From Falsiroseomonas sp051433165 (GTDB taxonomy: Bacteria > Pseudomonadota > Alphaproteobacteria > Acetobacterales > Acetobacteraceae): DNA of 64,000 nt. Of the stretch, positions 45,804 to 54,307 are shown in pieces; position 1 is the stretch's first letter, and each line of letters begins with the position of its first letter. Made by a program: the position numbers and the translations under genes. The DNA lies in the NCBI RefSeq assembly GCF_051433165.1, contig NZ_JBHMFS010000001.1, forward strand, positions 62,001-126,000, read 5' to 3'. Below the pieces are notes generated by a model, which saw only the letters and a list, made by a program, of their open reading frames with translations, was not told the DNA's origin and searched no databases.

Positions 45804-45884
45804 GGGAAGCCTCTCCGATCGTCGCATCCTGTCCTACCCGCCGCGAGACGGTAACGGAAGCGCCTCGCGGCGCACGCCCGCTTG

Positions 45885-45973
45885 TATCACGCCCTCAAGC
45901 GCCGGGCGGCCCCTCCGGGCCCTTGGCTCGCCTGACCGCAGGCAGGCCGCATTCGCGGCCTCGGCCGTGACTA
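45885..45973 (+). repeat. TA-flanked palindromic repeat element, short copy
   Basis: 89-base relative of the elements at 61636 and 62601. It shares CCTCAAGCGCCGG, CTTGGCTCGCC and the hairpin GGCCGCATTCGCGGCC followed by TCGGCCG. TA lies at both ends, with short imperfect inverted ends. Its right end abuts the ihfB stop codon exactly. Confidence 0.7.
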
Positions 45974-46309
45974 TCAGGCTTTCGCCGCTGCCGCCGTGGC
46001 GCGCGGCCGGCGTGGCGGGTCCTGCAACGGGCCGCCATTGACGCGTTCCCGCAATTCCTTGCCCGGCTTGAAATAGGGCACCGCCTTGCCATCCACCGCC
46101 ACGGCCGTGCCGGTGCGTGGGTTGCGGCCGGTGCGTGGGTCGCGGCGCTTGGTGGAGAAGGCGCCGAAGCCGCGCAGTTCCACCCGGTCCCCGCGCGCCA
46201 GGGCGCCGATGATTTCATCGAAGATGGTGGTGACGATCACCTCCACATCCGGCTGCCGCAGATGCGGGTTGGCCGCAGCGAGCTGCGCGATCAGTTCCGA
46301 CCTGGTCAT
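45974..46309 (-). CDS. ihfB: Integration host factor beta subunit
   Basis: 111-aa DNA-bending protein of the HU/IHF family: MTRSELIAQLAAANPHLRQ, RVELRGFGAFSTKRRDPRTG (the beta-arm base) and VPYFKPGKELRERVN. It is slightly longer than usual because of a PRRPRATAAAAKA tail. The genomic position near rpsA and cmk is the classical ihfB locus. The stop codon forms the border of a repeat element. Confidence 0.93.
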   Translation of the reverse strand: MTRSELIAQLAAANPHLRQPDVEVIVTTIFDEIIGALARGDRVELRGFGAFSTKRRDPRTGRNPRTGTAVAVDGKAVPYFKPGKELRERVNGGPLQDPPRRPRATAAAAKA

Positions 46310-46382
46310 CTTGTCCTCGGCGCCCCCACCCCCTGGGCGCTGCGGTCCACATCCGAATCGCGCCTGCCCGGAAGTTCTGGTT

Positions 46383-47309
46383 CTAGAGCGAAGGCTGCCA
46401 AAGCGCGCGCACGCGGTCAACGCCAACCCATTCATCCGCAATGCTTTTCGTGAAGAACCCTACAGCGGCGCCAAAGGTCCGTTCCGCGAGGCCACGAATT
46501 TCGATGTCGCGCACCGGCAGCGTCTCCGGCACAGACCGGGTCTCGGCCAGCCAGGCGCGCGCCTCGGCCTCCCCGCCCAGAGCATCCACCAGGCCGAGCG
46601 CCAGCGCCTCCCGCCCGGTAAACACCCGGCCATCGGCGATTTCGCGCACCCGGGCGGGGTCCATCCGGCGACCCTCCGCCACCAGCGCCACGAATTGCGC
46701 GTGCAGGTCATGCACCACGCGGGCCAGTTCGGCGCGGCCTTCCTCGGTCAGCGGGCGGAACGGGCTGGGCTGGTCCTTGAAGCGGCCGGAAGCGATGGTT
46801 TCCGCATTCACGCCGATCCAGGCCAGCAGGCCGGTCACGTCGAAGCTTTGCAGGATCACGCCGATGGAGCCGGTGACGGTGGCGTTGCGGGCGAAAACCC
46901 GCTGCGCCGGCAGGGCCACCATGTAGCCGGCCGATGCCGCGGTGCCGCCCATCACGGCGACCACGGGCTTGGCTTCGGCCATTCGGGTCAGCGCTGCGTG
47001 CAGCCCCTCGCCGCCCGCGACGCTGCCGCCGGGGCTGTCGATGGCCACCAGCACGGCGCGCACGGCATCGCTGAGACGCAGCCGGTCCAGCTCCTCGATC
47101 AGCTTGTGGTCGTCGCTGATGAAGCCGGAGAGGTTGAGGCGCGCGACATGCCCGCCGGTCACCCCCGGCAGCAGCCCGCCGGCGCGCTGGTCGCCAAGGG
47201 TGAGGGCCAGCACCACGCCGGCCACGGCCAGCACGGCGGCAGCGCGCCACAGGGAAATCCGGCGCTTCAGCCGGCGGCGGTCGAGCAGGAGGTCGGCATC
47301 GAGGGACAT
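46383..47309 (-). CDS. sppA: Signal peptide peptidase SppA, S49 family
   Basis: 308-aa membrane-anchored serine protease of the short SppA36 type. One N-terminal helix (LWRAAAVLAVAGVVLALTLG) is followed by VLVAIDSPGGSVAGGEGL, VVAVMGGTAASAGYMVALPA (nucleophile Ser) and NATVTGSIGVILQSFD, with ASGRFKDQPSPFRPLT providing the Lys region. It digests signal peptides left in the membrane. ATG at 47309. Confidence 0.92.
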   Translation of the reverse strand: MSLDADLLLDRRRLKRRISLWRAAAVLAVAGVVLALTLGDQRAGGLLPGVTGGHVARLNLSGFISDDHKLIEELDRLRLSDAVRAVLVAIDSPGGSVAGGEGLHAALTRMAEAKPVVAVMGGTAASAGYMVALPAQRVFARNATVTGSIGVILQSFDVTGLLAWIGVNAETIASGRFKDQPSPFRPLTEEGRAELARVVHDLHAQFVALVAEGRRMDPARVREIADGRVFTGREALALGLVDALGGEAEARAWLAETRSVPETLPVRDIEIRGLAERTFGAAVGFFTKSIADEWVGVDRVRALWQPSL

Positions 47310-47316
47310 GGTGCGA

Positions 47317-47898
47317 TCACTTGGTGGGCGCGGTGGCGCTTGGCCAGGGCGCAATGAAGCCGGCGGCAAGATAGGCCGGCACCTTCGCCACCTCCCCCAG
47401 CACGCGCGCGCGGGCTTCGGGGTGCAGATGCCAGGCGCCGCGCCGGACGGGACCGTATTCCACCGGCAGGCACAGTTTCGCGGGAGCAGGCCAGTGGCGA
47501 TGCAGTGTCATGGCATAGCGGCGCCCGGTGCAGAACAGCCCGACGCAGACAATCTTTTTCGAGTCCAGCAGCCCGGCCCCGGCCAGGATGGGCAGGGAGA
47601 GGGTGACGTTCTCGCCCGTGTGGGTCGCCCTGCGTTCCAGCAACAATGCTTCACGTGGAACACCGCGGGTGAGGAGGGCGGTGCCGATAGCCTCCGCCTC
47701 CGTTCCCGGCCCGCCCGGCGTGGCGCCGCCGGATACCAGGATGCGGGGCACCAACCCCTCCAGAAACAGCGAAGCGGCCGCCGCCGCCAACTCCGGCACC
47801 GCGATGCGGTTGCCGAAGATGAAGGCAAGGTCGGCCGCTTCACGCGGATGATGCAGGCAATGGTCGCGCTCGATCCCGGTGGGATCGAGCGCAGCCAA
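47317..47898 (-). CDS. DUF218 (YdcF/ElyC-like) protein
   Basis: 193-aa protein with the DUF218 Rossmann-like core: AFIFGNRIAVPELAAAAASL, PRILVSGGATPGGPGTEAEA, ERRATHTGENVTLSLPIL and IVCVGLFCTGRRYAMTLHRH. The family includes envelope-biogenesis factors and vancomycin-sensitivity proteins; biochemical function unclear. The start is TTG at 47898, eight bases after the rpsA stop, with AGGAG at good distance inside the rpsA end. Coupled to rpsA and sppA. Confidence 0.85.
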   Translation of the reverse strand: MAALDPTGIERDHCLHHPREAADLAFIFGNRIAVPELAAAAASLFLEGLVPRILVSGGATPGGPGTEAEAIGTALLTRGVPREALLLERRATHTGENVTLSLPILAGAGLLDSKKIVCVGLFCTGRRYAMTLHRHWPAPAKLCLPVEYGPVRRGAWHLHPEARARVLGEVAKVPAYLAAGFIAPWPSATAPTK

Positions 47899-47905
47899 GG
47901 CTTGG

Positions 47906-49615
47906 TTACTCCTCGCCGGTCTGGGCCCGGCGGCGGATCGCCGCACCCAGGATGTCGCCGAGCGAGGCGCCGCTGTCGGTGGTGCCGTATTCACGGACCG
48001 CCTCGCGCTCCTCCTCCACTTCCTTGCCCTTGATGGTCAGGGCCAGGCGGCGGCCGGCGCGGTCGACGGCGGTGATCTTCGCATCGACCTTCTCGCCCAC
48101 GGCGAAGCGGTCGGGGCGCTGGTCGCCACGGTCACGGGCCAGCTCGGCGCGGCGGATGAAGCCAATGAGGACCTCGTCGACCTTTACCTCGATGCCGTTC
48201 GGCTCGATCTTCGTCACGGTGCAGGTGACGACATCGCCCTTCTTGATCCGGTCCAGCACTTCGGCGGCCGGGTCGGCCTCGAGCTGCTTGACGCCGAGGG
48301 AGATGCGCTCCTTCTCCACGTCCACATCAAGCACCTTGGCCTTGACGTTGGTGCCCTTCTCGAAGTTGGCCATCGCCTGCTCGCCCGGGAGATCCCAGGA
48401 GAGGTCGGACATGTGGACCATGCCGTCGAGATCCGGGCCGAGGCCGACGAACAGGCCGAACTCGGTGATGTTGCGGATCTCGCCCTCGATGACGGTCCCC
48501 GGCGGGTTGGCTTCCGCGAACAGCTCCCACGGATTGCCCTGCGCCTGCTTGAGGCCCAGCGAAATCCGGCGCTTCGGACCGTCCACGTCCAGGATCAGCA
48601 CGTCGACTTCCTGCGAAGTGGCGACGATCTTGCCCGGGTGGACGTTCTTCTTGGTCCAGGACATCTCGGAGACGTGCACCAGGCCCTCGACGCCCGGCTC
48701 CAGCTCCACGAAGGCGCCGTAGTCGGTGATGTTCGTCACGCGGCCGCTGAACTTGCCGTTCACCGGGTACTTGATGGCGACACCTTCCCAGGGGTCGGAC
48801 ATCAGCTGCTTCATGCCGAGGCTGATGCGCTGCGTCTCCGGGTTGAACCGGATGACCTGCACCTTCACGGCCTGGCCGATGGTCAGCGCCTCGGAGGGGT
48901 GGTTGATGCGGCGCCAGGCGATGTCGGTGACATGCAGCAGGCCGTCCACGCCGCCGAGGTCCACGAAGGCGCCGTAGTCGGTGATGTTCTTGACGACGCC
49001 GTCGAGCACCATGCCTTCCTTGAGGCCCTGGATCAGCTCGGAGCGCTGCTCGGCGCGCGTCTCTTCAAGAACGGCGCGGCGAGAAACGACAATATTGCCG
49101 CGGGCGCGGTCCATCTTGAGGATCTGGAAGGGCTGCGGGCTGCCCATCAGCGGCGTCACGTCGCGCACCGGGCGGATATCCACCTGGCTGCCCGGCAGGA
49201 AGGCCACGGCGCCGCCGAGGTCGACGGTAAAGCCGCCCTTGACGCGGCCGAAGATCACGCCGTTGACGCGCTGCTGCGCGGTGAACGACTTCTCGAGGTT
49301 GGTCCAGGCTTCCTCGCGGCGGGCCTTCTCACGCGACAGGATGATCGCGCCGTCGCGGTCCTCGTAGCGTTCGACGAACAGCTCGATGACGTCGCCGACC
49401 TTGATCTCCGGCTTCTGGCCCTGCGGGGCGAATTCCTTGAGGGGGACGCGGCCCTCGGACTTCAGGCCGACATCGACGACGGCGAAATCGTCATCGATGC
49501 GGATGACCTTCCCGGAGATGACCGAGCCGTGGAAGGAGGTGTTCTCACCCAGCGTGGCGTCGAGGAGGGCGGCGAAATCTTCGCCCGGATCAGCGAAGGC
49601 GGTGGCGCTTGCCAT
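47906..49615 (-). CDS. rpsA: 30S ribosomal protein S1
   Basis: 569-aa protein with six S1 repeats, the full proteobacterial length. GSVISGKVIRIDDDFAVVDVG begins repeat 1; LNEAR-free repeats 3-6 show the recurrent YGAFVDLGGVDGLLHVTDI and YGAFVELEPGVEGLVHVSE pattern. S1 binds mRNA during initiation. The order cmk-rpsA-(DUF218, sppA)-ihfB matches the conserved alphaproteobacterial neighbourhood. Confidence 0.97.
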   Translation of the reverse strand: MASATAFADPGEDFAALLDATLGENTSFHGSVISGKVIRIDDDFAVVDVGLKSEGRVPLKEFAPQGQKPEIKVGDVIELFVERYEDRDGAIILSREKARREEAWTNLEKSFTAQQRVNGVIFGRVKGGFTVDLGGAVAFLPGSQVDIRPVRDVTPLMGSPQPFQILKMDRARGNIVVSRRAVLEETRAEQRSELIQGLKEGMVLDGVVKNITDYGAFVDLGGVDGLLHVTDIAWRRINHPSEALTIGQAVKVQVIRFNPETQRISLGMKQLMSDPWEGVAIKYPVNGKFSGRVTNITDYGAFVELEPGVEGLVHVSEMSWTKKNVHPGKIVATSQEVDVLILDVDGPKRRISLGLKQAQGNPWELFAEANPPGTVIEGEIRNITEFGLFVGLGPDLDGMVHMSDLSWDLPGEQAMANFEKGTNVKAKVLDVDVEKERISLGVKQLEADPAAEVLDRIKKGDVVTCTVTKIEPNGIEVKVDEVLIGFIRRAELARDRGDQRPDRFAVGEKVDAKITAVDRAGRRLALTIKGKEVEEEREAVREYGTTDSGASLGDILGAAIRRRAQTGEE

Positions 49616-49954
49616 GTAACGGTTGTTTCCCGATCAGATGCCCCGATCGTGGGGCATGGGGTGTGCGCCCCCACGGCCCGGGTTTCATCCCTGCCGCGGA
49701 CACGACGTGGCCGGAATGCAGAACCGGCCGTCCCTCGGGATCGGTTCCGGATGCACAGCCGACCCTCGGCTTGCGAACGACATGACGGAGCGTCCATTCC
49801 GGCCCCGGCTTGGCGGTGGCCTGCGGTGAAGGGCCGAAGCCCCGAATTCCGCCACCATTCCCCCGGGCAAGGGCACCACCGCCGTTGCGGGCGTGCGGAT
49901 CACGGGGCAGCGGGTAGGCCCGTCCGCCCAGTGGAGTCAAGCGGATTCCAGGCC
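49616..49954. other. Intergenic region upstream of rpsA
   Basis: 339 bases between cmk and rpsA on the same strand. It holds the rpsA leader with the hairpin at 49638-49657 and probably the rpsA promoter, as expected for a highly expressed ribosomal gene. Short open frames here show no protein-like pattern. Confidence 0.55.
49638..49657 (-). promoter_or_regulatory. Hairpin in the rpsA mRNA leader
   Basis: Perfect seven-base arms ATGCCCC and GGGGCAT with a six-base loop, 23 bases before the rpsA ATG. S1 controls its own translation through leader structure in E. coli; an equivalent here is inference. Confidence 0.4.
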
Positions 49955-50593
49955 CTACCCTTGTGGAAGGCGTTCGCGGACCAGGGTCAGCGCGGCCTGG
50001 AAGGCCGCTTCGGCATCGAGTGCCGTGGTGTCCAGCCAGCAGGCATCGGCCGCCGGCTTCAGCGGCGCCACGCTGCGCGCGCTGTCCTGCGCGTCCCGCG
50101 CGCGCAGATCCGCCTCCACCTGCCCCAGCTCCGCCGCCTGGCCACGGTCGCGCATTTCCAGCCAGCGGCGGCGGGCGCGTTCCTCCGGGCTGGCGCTGAC
50201 GAACAGTTTTACCGGTGCCTCGGGAAACACCACCGTGCCGATGTCCCGGCCATCCAGCACCGCGCCATGGCGGCGGCCGAAATCGCGCTGCCAGTCCAGC
50301 AGCGCCGCACGCACGGCGGGAATGGCGGCCACCACGCTGGCCGCCATATCAGCCGCCGAGCCACGCAGATCGCCGCGGGCGAGGTCGGCGGCGGTCAGGG
50401 CGTGGGCCTGTTCGGTCGCGGCGGCCGGATCGGCCGGGTCGGCACCCGCATCCAGCAGCCGGCGACCCACGGCCCGGTACAGCAGCCCGGTATCCAGATA
50501 GGGCAGCCCCAATTCGGCGGCGAGCCGCCGGGCCAGCGTGCCCTTGCCGGCCGCGGCCGGGCCATCCACGGCAATGACCAGAAGATCGTTCAT
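49955..50593 (-). CDS. cmk: Cytidylate kinase
   Basis: 212-aa P-loop kinase phosphorylating CMP/dCMP. IAVDGPAAAGKGTLARRLA is the P-loop, YLDTGLLYRAVG and AVLDGRDIGTVVFPEAPVK are nucleotide and substrate segments, and FVSASPEERARRRW is the LID start. The ATG overlaps the end of the aroA homologue (four bases). Confidence 0.95.
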   Translation of the reverse strand: MNDLLVIAVDGPAAAGKGTLARRLAAELGLPYLDTGLLYRAVGRRLLDAGADPADPAAATEQAHALTAADLARGDLRGSAADMAASVVAAIPAVRAALLDWQRDFGRRHGAVLDGRDIGTVVFPEAPVKLFVSASPEERARRRWLEMRDRGQAAELGQVEADLRARDAQDSARSVAPLKPAADACWLDTTALDAEAAFQAALTLVRERLPQG

Positions 50594-51885
50594 GCCCGGT
50601 CTGCCGCAGTTTCGATCAATCCGGCGAAGCCGGGGAAGGCGGCCTCGATGCAGGCGCTGTCATCGACCCGCACCGGGCGGCGCGCAGCCAGGCCCAGCAC
50701 CAGGGCGGACAGGGCAAGGCGATGGTCCATCTGTGTCTCCACCAGGCCGCCGCCTTGCGGCGGCACGCCGCTACCATGCACCAGCAGGTCGTTTCCCTCC
50801 ACCTCATGCCGGATACCGGCAGCGGCGAGCATCGCGGCGATCGCCGAAGCCCCGCCCAGCCCGCGCAGGCGCGTGGTGCCGCGGGCGCAGGCGGCGGCCG
50901 TGGCCAGCAGCGGGGCGGCATCGGCGGCACGCCCCTCCGGCACGTCGATTCCGTGCAGCGCCGAGGCGCGAACCTGCAGATGGGCCAGTTGCGACCCGCC
51001 CTGCTGCCGCGGTGCCTGTTCGGTGATCTCCGCCCCCATCTCGCGCAGCGCCTGGAACAGGCCGGCATGCTGTGGGTTCAGGCCGACATCGCGAAGGGTG
51101 ATGTCGGAGCCCGGCACCAGCAGCGCCGCCACCACCAGCACCGCGGCGGCGAAGGAATCACCGGGCACCGCGACCGCGGCCGCCACCAGCTCCGGCTGGC
51201 CATCCAGCTCAACCAGGCCGCCCGTCCCATCGGGCGAGACCCGCACCGTGGCGCCGAAATGCCGCAGCAGATGCTCGGCATGGTCGGACGACCCGGCTGG
51301 CTCCCGCACCCTTGTGGTGCCGCGGGCACAGAGGCCGGCCAGCAGGCAGGCGGCCTTCAATTCGGCGGAGGCCACGGGCAGCACGGCGTCCAGCGGCAGA
51401 GGTTCCGCCACACCCTCCACCACCAGCGGCAGGCGGCCGCCCGCGCGGCTGGCGAAGCGGGCGCCGGTGCCGGCCAGCGCATCGGTAACATAGCGCATCG
51501 GCTGCTGCCGCAGCGCCGCATCGCCGGTCACCACCGCCAGCATGGGATGCCCCGCCAGCAGGCCGAGAAGCAGCGGCGCCGCGCCGGTGGCCGGGCCCAG
51601 ATCCAGCACATCCGAAGGCTCCACCAGCCCGCCAATGCCGCGCCCGGCGACCCGCCAGGACCCGTCGGCACCCTTTTCCACCGTGGCCCCAAGGGCCCGC
51701 ATCGCAGCCGCGGTCCGCAGTACATCCGGTGCTTCGAGCAGGCCGGTGATGGTGGTGGTGCCCGCGGCCAAGGCGCCCAGCATCAGCGCCAGATGGCTGA
51801 TGGACCTGTCTCCCGGCACCGTGAAGCGGCTCGTCAGACCCGCCACGGAATGCGGTTTCGGCGCGGTATCGGGGGGGGCCTGCAT
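50590..51885 (-). CDS. aroA: Degenerate EPSP synthase (AroA) homologue, probably not a functional EPSP synthase
   Basis: 431-aa EPSP-synthase-fold protein in the classical aroA position before cmk. The overall alignment is clear: TVPGDRSISHLALMLGALAAGTT, PVASAELKAACLLAGL, DITLRDVGLNPQHAGLFQAL and QMDHRLALSALVLGL. However the Lys of PGDK is Arg27 and the Arg of ISHR is Leu32. The GNAGTAMR loop reads GPATGAAP, the ERP Arg is Gln, and the segment with KESDR is deleted by about eight residues. The C-terminal Lys of KTFPDY is also lost. Known S3P/PEP ligands thus remain only in part (Ser, Asp before PLLATAAA, Arg of DHR). ATG at 51885. Confidence 0.85.
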   Translation of the reverse strand: MQAPPDTAPKPHSVAGLTSRFTVPGDRSISHLALMLGALAAGTTTITGLLEAPDVLRTAAAMRALGATVEKGADGSWRVAGRGIGGLVEPSDVLDLGPATGAAPLLLGLLAGHPMLAVVTGDAALRQQPMRYVTDALAGTGARFASRAGGRLPLVVEGVAEPLPLDAVLPVASAELKAACLLAGLCARGTTRVREPAGSSDHAEHLLRHFGATVRVSPDGTGGLVELDGQPELVAAAVAVPGDSFAAAVLVVAALLVPGSDITLRDVGLNPQHAGLFQALREMGAEITEQAPRQQGGSQLAHLQVRASALHGIDVPEGRAADAAPLLATAAACARGTTRLRGLGGASAIAAMLAAAGIRHEVEGNDLLVHGSGVPPQGGGLVETQMDHRLALSALVLGLAARRPVRVDDSACIEAAFPGFAGLIETAADRA

Positions 51886-51999
51886 CGGGCGGCGTTTGAC
51901 ATGCAGGGCGGTAAGTGGCAATCGCGCGCACCCTTTACGCCCCGGCTGCTCGCGGATTTCTGCGCGTCGCCGCGGCCCGGCACGAGGCTCTTCTTCCCC

Positions 52000-52323
52000 A
52001 TGGCGAAGCCCGAACTTGGACTGAAGCGCGTCTGCGTGTCCTGCGGCGCGAAGTTCTACGACCTGACGCGCCAGCCCGCGAGTTGCCCGAAATGCGGCAC
52101 CGAACAGCCGGCGGAACAGCCGCGCCTGAAGCGCGCCGCGCCGCTGCCGGATGAGCGTGTGAAGAAGCGCGCCGCCGTGTCTGAGAGCGAGGTCGAGGAC
52201 GGCGTCGAGGTTGAGGCCGATGACGGCGACGAGGCGATCGAGGACGCCGAGGAGCTGGAAGACGCGGATGAGGAGCTGGGCGACGATCTGGTCGTCGAGA
52301 GCGACCGCGAAGAAGAGGTTTAG
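52000..52323 (+). CDS. FYDLN-acid (TIGR02300) zinc-ribbon protein
   Basis: 107-aa protein: LGLKRVCVSCGAKFYDLTRQ and CPKCGTEQPAEQPRLKR form a CxxC...CxxC zinc site with the name-giving FYDL motif (here FYDLT), then an acidic tail (VEADDGDEAIEDAEELEDAD). Found throughout alphaproteobacteria beside aroA, function unknown. Divergent from the aroA homologue with 114 bases between starts. Confidence 0.9.
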   Translation: MAKPELGLKRVCVSCGAKFYDLTRQPASCPKCGTEQPAEQPRLKRAAPLPDERVKKRAAVSESEVEDGVEVEADDGDEAIEDAEELEDADEELGDDLVVESDREEEV

Positions 52324-52364
52324 CAAGCGCTTCCTGCGATCCGTCGGGTCAGACCGATCGCGGG

Positions 52365-52484
52365 CCTCGTTTCAGTCGCGCCCCGGGGTCCTGTTTCAGC
52401 CGCCCCGTGGGGCCTTTTCTCCGCCGCTCCGCGGGGCCTTTTCTCCGCCGCTCCGCGGGGCCTTTTCTCCGCCGCTCCGCGGCA
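52365..52484 (-). repeat. 24-base tandem repeat array with terminator-like units
   Basis: Three near-perfect units (52413-52436, 52437-52460, 52461-52484) and two degenerate copies before them. Each unit joins a CCGCGG-centred GC block to CCTTTTCT. On the minus strand they encode SGGEKAPR repeats ending the histidine kinase; on the plus strand each GC block is followed by a T-run, so the array may end transcription of the FYDLN gene. Confidence 0.8.
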
Positions 52485-53691
52485 GGCCGCCCTCGCCGCA
52501 GGGCATGATGAAGGTGAAGCGGGTTTCCGCCGGATCCGAGGTGACCTCCAGCACGCCGCCATGAGCGCGGGCGATCTCCGCCGAGATGAACAGCCCCAGC
52601 CCCAGCCCCTGCTGGTTCGGCTTCAGCCCGCCGCGGAAATAGGGCTGGAACAGCTTGGCCAGCGTGTCCGGTGGGATCGGCTCCCCCTCATTGCTGACGC
52701 TCAGGCGGAATTCACCGCCGAGGGCCAGCGCGCGCAGCCGGACCGGCGCCCCGGCCCTGCCATGCGTCGCGGCATTGGCCAGCAGGTTGCTGCAGAGCTG
52801 GGCGATGCGGCCCGGATCGCAGGGCACCGGCTCCTGCAGCGTGATCTCCGTCTCGATCACGCAATTCGCGCTGCCGGCCGCCACCTCCGCCACCACCTGG
52901 CGCAGGCTCGCTTCCAACCCGGCGCCTTCGTTCAGGGCCAGGGGGAACCCCTCCTGCAGCTGGCCGCGGGCGAGGTCCATCAGGTCGCGGATCAGGTTCG
53001 CCATGCGGCGCACGCTGCTTTGCCCCAGCCGCACCAGTTCGGCCGGCCGCGCCTCCAGCCCGCCGCGATCCAGCATCCTCAGGCAGGAATCAATCGAGGC
53101 TAGGGGATTGCGCAAATCATGCCCGAGCACCGCCACGAACTGCTCCCGCAGCTCCGCCAGCTCGCGTTCCTCACGCAGCTCGGCCTCGCGCGCCGCTAGG
53201 CGTTCCTGCACCTCGATCTGGAACCCGATCATCTCGGCGAACAGCCGGAACATGCCGATGGTGCCGTGGGTGCTCAGCTTCCGCGGCGCTGGGTCCAGGC
53301 CGCAGAGCGTGCCGAAGAACCGCCCATCCGGCAGCAGGATGGGCACGGAGATGTAGCTGCGGAAGCCGTATTGCGCGGGGACGGGATGGCCCTGGTAGAC
53401 GGGGTCGGAGTCGGCATCGTCCATCACCACCACCTCGCGATGCTGGCGTACCGCCTGGCAGAGGGTGGCCCGCACATCCAGCTCGCCGCCGGGGGTGAGC
53501 CCGAATTGCAGATGGTCCTTCACCTCGCAGGCCACCCAGCGGGATTCCGTCACCCGCGCCACCACGGCGAAGCCTAGGCCGGTGGTGCTGCAGATGACGT
53601 CGAGGATATGCGGGACTGCGCGGATTCGGGCGATCAGCTCGACATCGACCAGCTCGGGGCGATGGTTGATCAGGCGTTTGGCTTCGGACAT
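52396..53691 (-). CDS. GAF-domain sensor histidine kinase
   Basis: 431-aa cytoplasmic kinase. A GAF domain (residues about 20-170: TTGLGFAVVARVTESRWVAC, YGFRSYISVPILLPDGRFFG) precedes a short coiled coil and a HisKA domain with FVAVLGHDLRNPLASIDSCL (phospho-His in GHDLRNP). The HATPase domain follows (LCSNLLANAATHGRAGAPVR, GLGLGLFISAEIARAHGG). The last 25 residues are the tandem repeat SGGEKAPR. No response regulator gene is adjacent, so the partner is elsewhere. Confidence 0.92.
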   Translation of the reverse strand: MSEAKRLINHRPELVDVELIARIRAVPHILDVICSTTGLGFAVVARVTESRWVACEVKDHLQFGLTPGGELDVRATLCQAVRQHREVVVMDDADSDPVYQGHPVPAQYGFRSYISVPILLPDGRFFGTLCGLDPAPRKLSTHGTIGMFRLFAEMIGFQIEVQERLAAREAELREERELAELREQFVAVLGHDLRNPLASIDSCLRMLDRGGLEARPAELVRLGQSSVRRMANLIRDLMDLARGQLQEGFPLALNEGAGLEASLRQVVAEVAAGSANCVIETEITLQEPVPCDPGRIAQLCSNLLANAATHGRAGAPVRLRALALGGEFRLSVSNEGEPIPPDTLAKLFQPYFRGGLKPNQQGLGLGLFISAEIARAHGGVLEVTSDPAETRFTFIMPCGEGGLPRSGGEKAPRSGGEKAPRSGGEKAPRGG

Positions 53692-53783
53692 GCGCCGAGA
53701 CTAGCCGGCCGCCCCGCTGCGGTACTGCCGAAAGCCAAAAATTCCACGGACGCAACGAAACATGATCCGTGCGATGTCCGGAC

Positions 53784-54296
53784 CTACAGCCGCCCGCGCA
53801 GCCTCTCCCAGATCATCAGCGCCGCATCATAGGGTAGCGCCGGCACCTCGCGCATCCGCCACAACCAGCGCCGCTGCGCGCCGGTCTCGGACGGGCCGGC
53901 GGGTGGCGGCACCGCACGCGCCGGCACGCCGGCCAGACGAAACAGCAGCAGGCTGCGCGGCAGGTGGTAGCGATGCGTCGCCACCCGCACCTCCCCCTGG
54001 TGGCCCATGCGTCGCAGCAGCGCGACGCAGGCGAGGACGGAGGAGAAGGTATCGGTGCCGGTCGGTTCCTGGTGGATCCGCGCTTCCGGCACGCCAGCCT
54101 GCATCAGGATGGCGGCCATGGCGACGGATTCGGCCGGCGGATGGCTGCCGATGGCGCCGGTCGGGATATAGAGGGCCGGCGGCATCTGCCGCTCACCCCA
54201 GGCGCGGGCCGCCTGCACCCGGGCGCGCAAGGCGGGGCTGGCCGAGCCGTCCTGCCGCACCGCGGCGCCCAGGATGATGATGGCGGCGGGCATCAT
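53784..54296 (-). CDS. DUF218 (YdcF-like) protein
   Basis: 170-aa protein beginning AAIIILGAAVRQDGSASPALRAR, with ALYIPTGAIGSHPPAESVAM, HQEPTGTDTFSSVLACVALL and VRVATHRYHLPRSLLLFRL: the complete DUF218 core. It lacks the N-terminal membrane helices of ElyC. It starts 12 bases after the methyltransferase stop and is probably in its operon. Confidence 0.85.
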   Translation of the reverse strand: MMPAAIIILGAAVRQDGSASPALRARVQAARAWGERQMPPALYIPTGAIGSHPPAESVAMAAILMQAGVPEARIHQEPTGTDTFSSVLACVALLRRMGHQGEVRVATHRYHLPRSLLLFRLAGVPARAVPPPAGPSETGAQRRWLWRMREVPALPYDAALMIWERLRGRL

Positions 54297-54307
54297 GGGC
54301 TGCCGGG

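Noticed and set aside
47879..51493. 1200-codon plus-strand open frame opposite rpsA, cmk and the aroA homologue
   Set aside because: Antisense shadow of clearly identified genes; it runs across three genes and their gaps without any recognisable motif.
52324..52400. tRNA gene expected near the FYDLN/aroA locus in some relatives
   Set aside because: No cloverleaf or T-arm consensus found here or in the other gaps inspected by eye.
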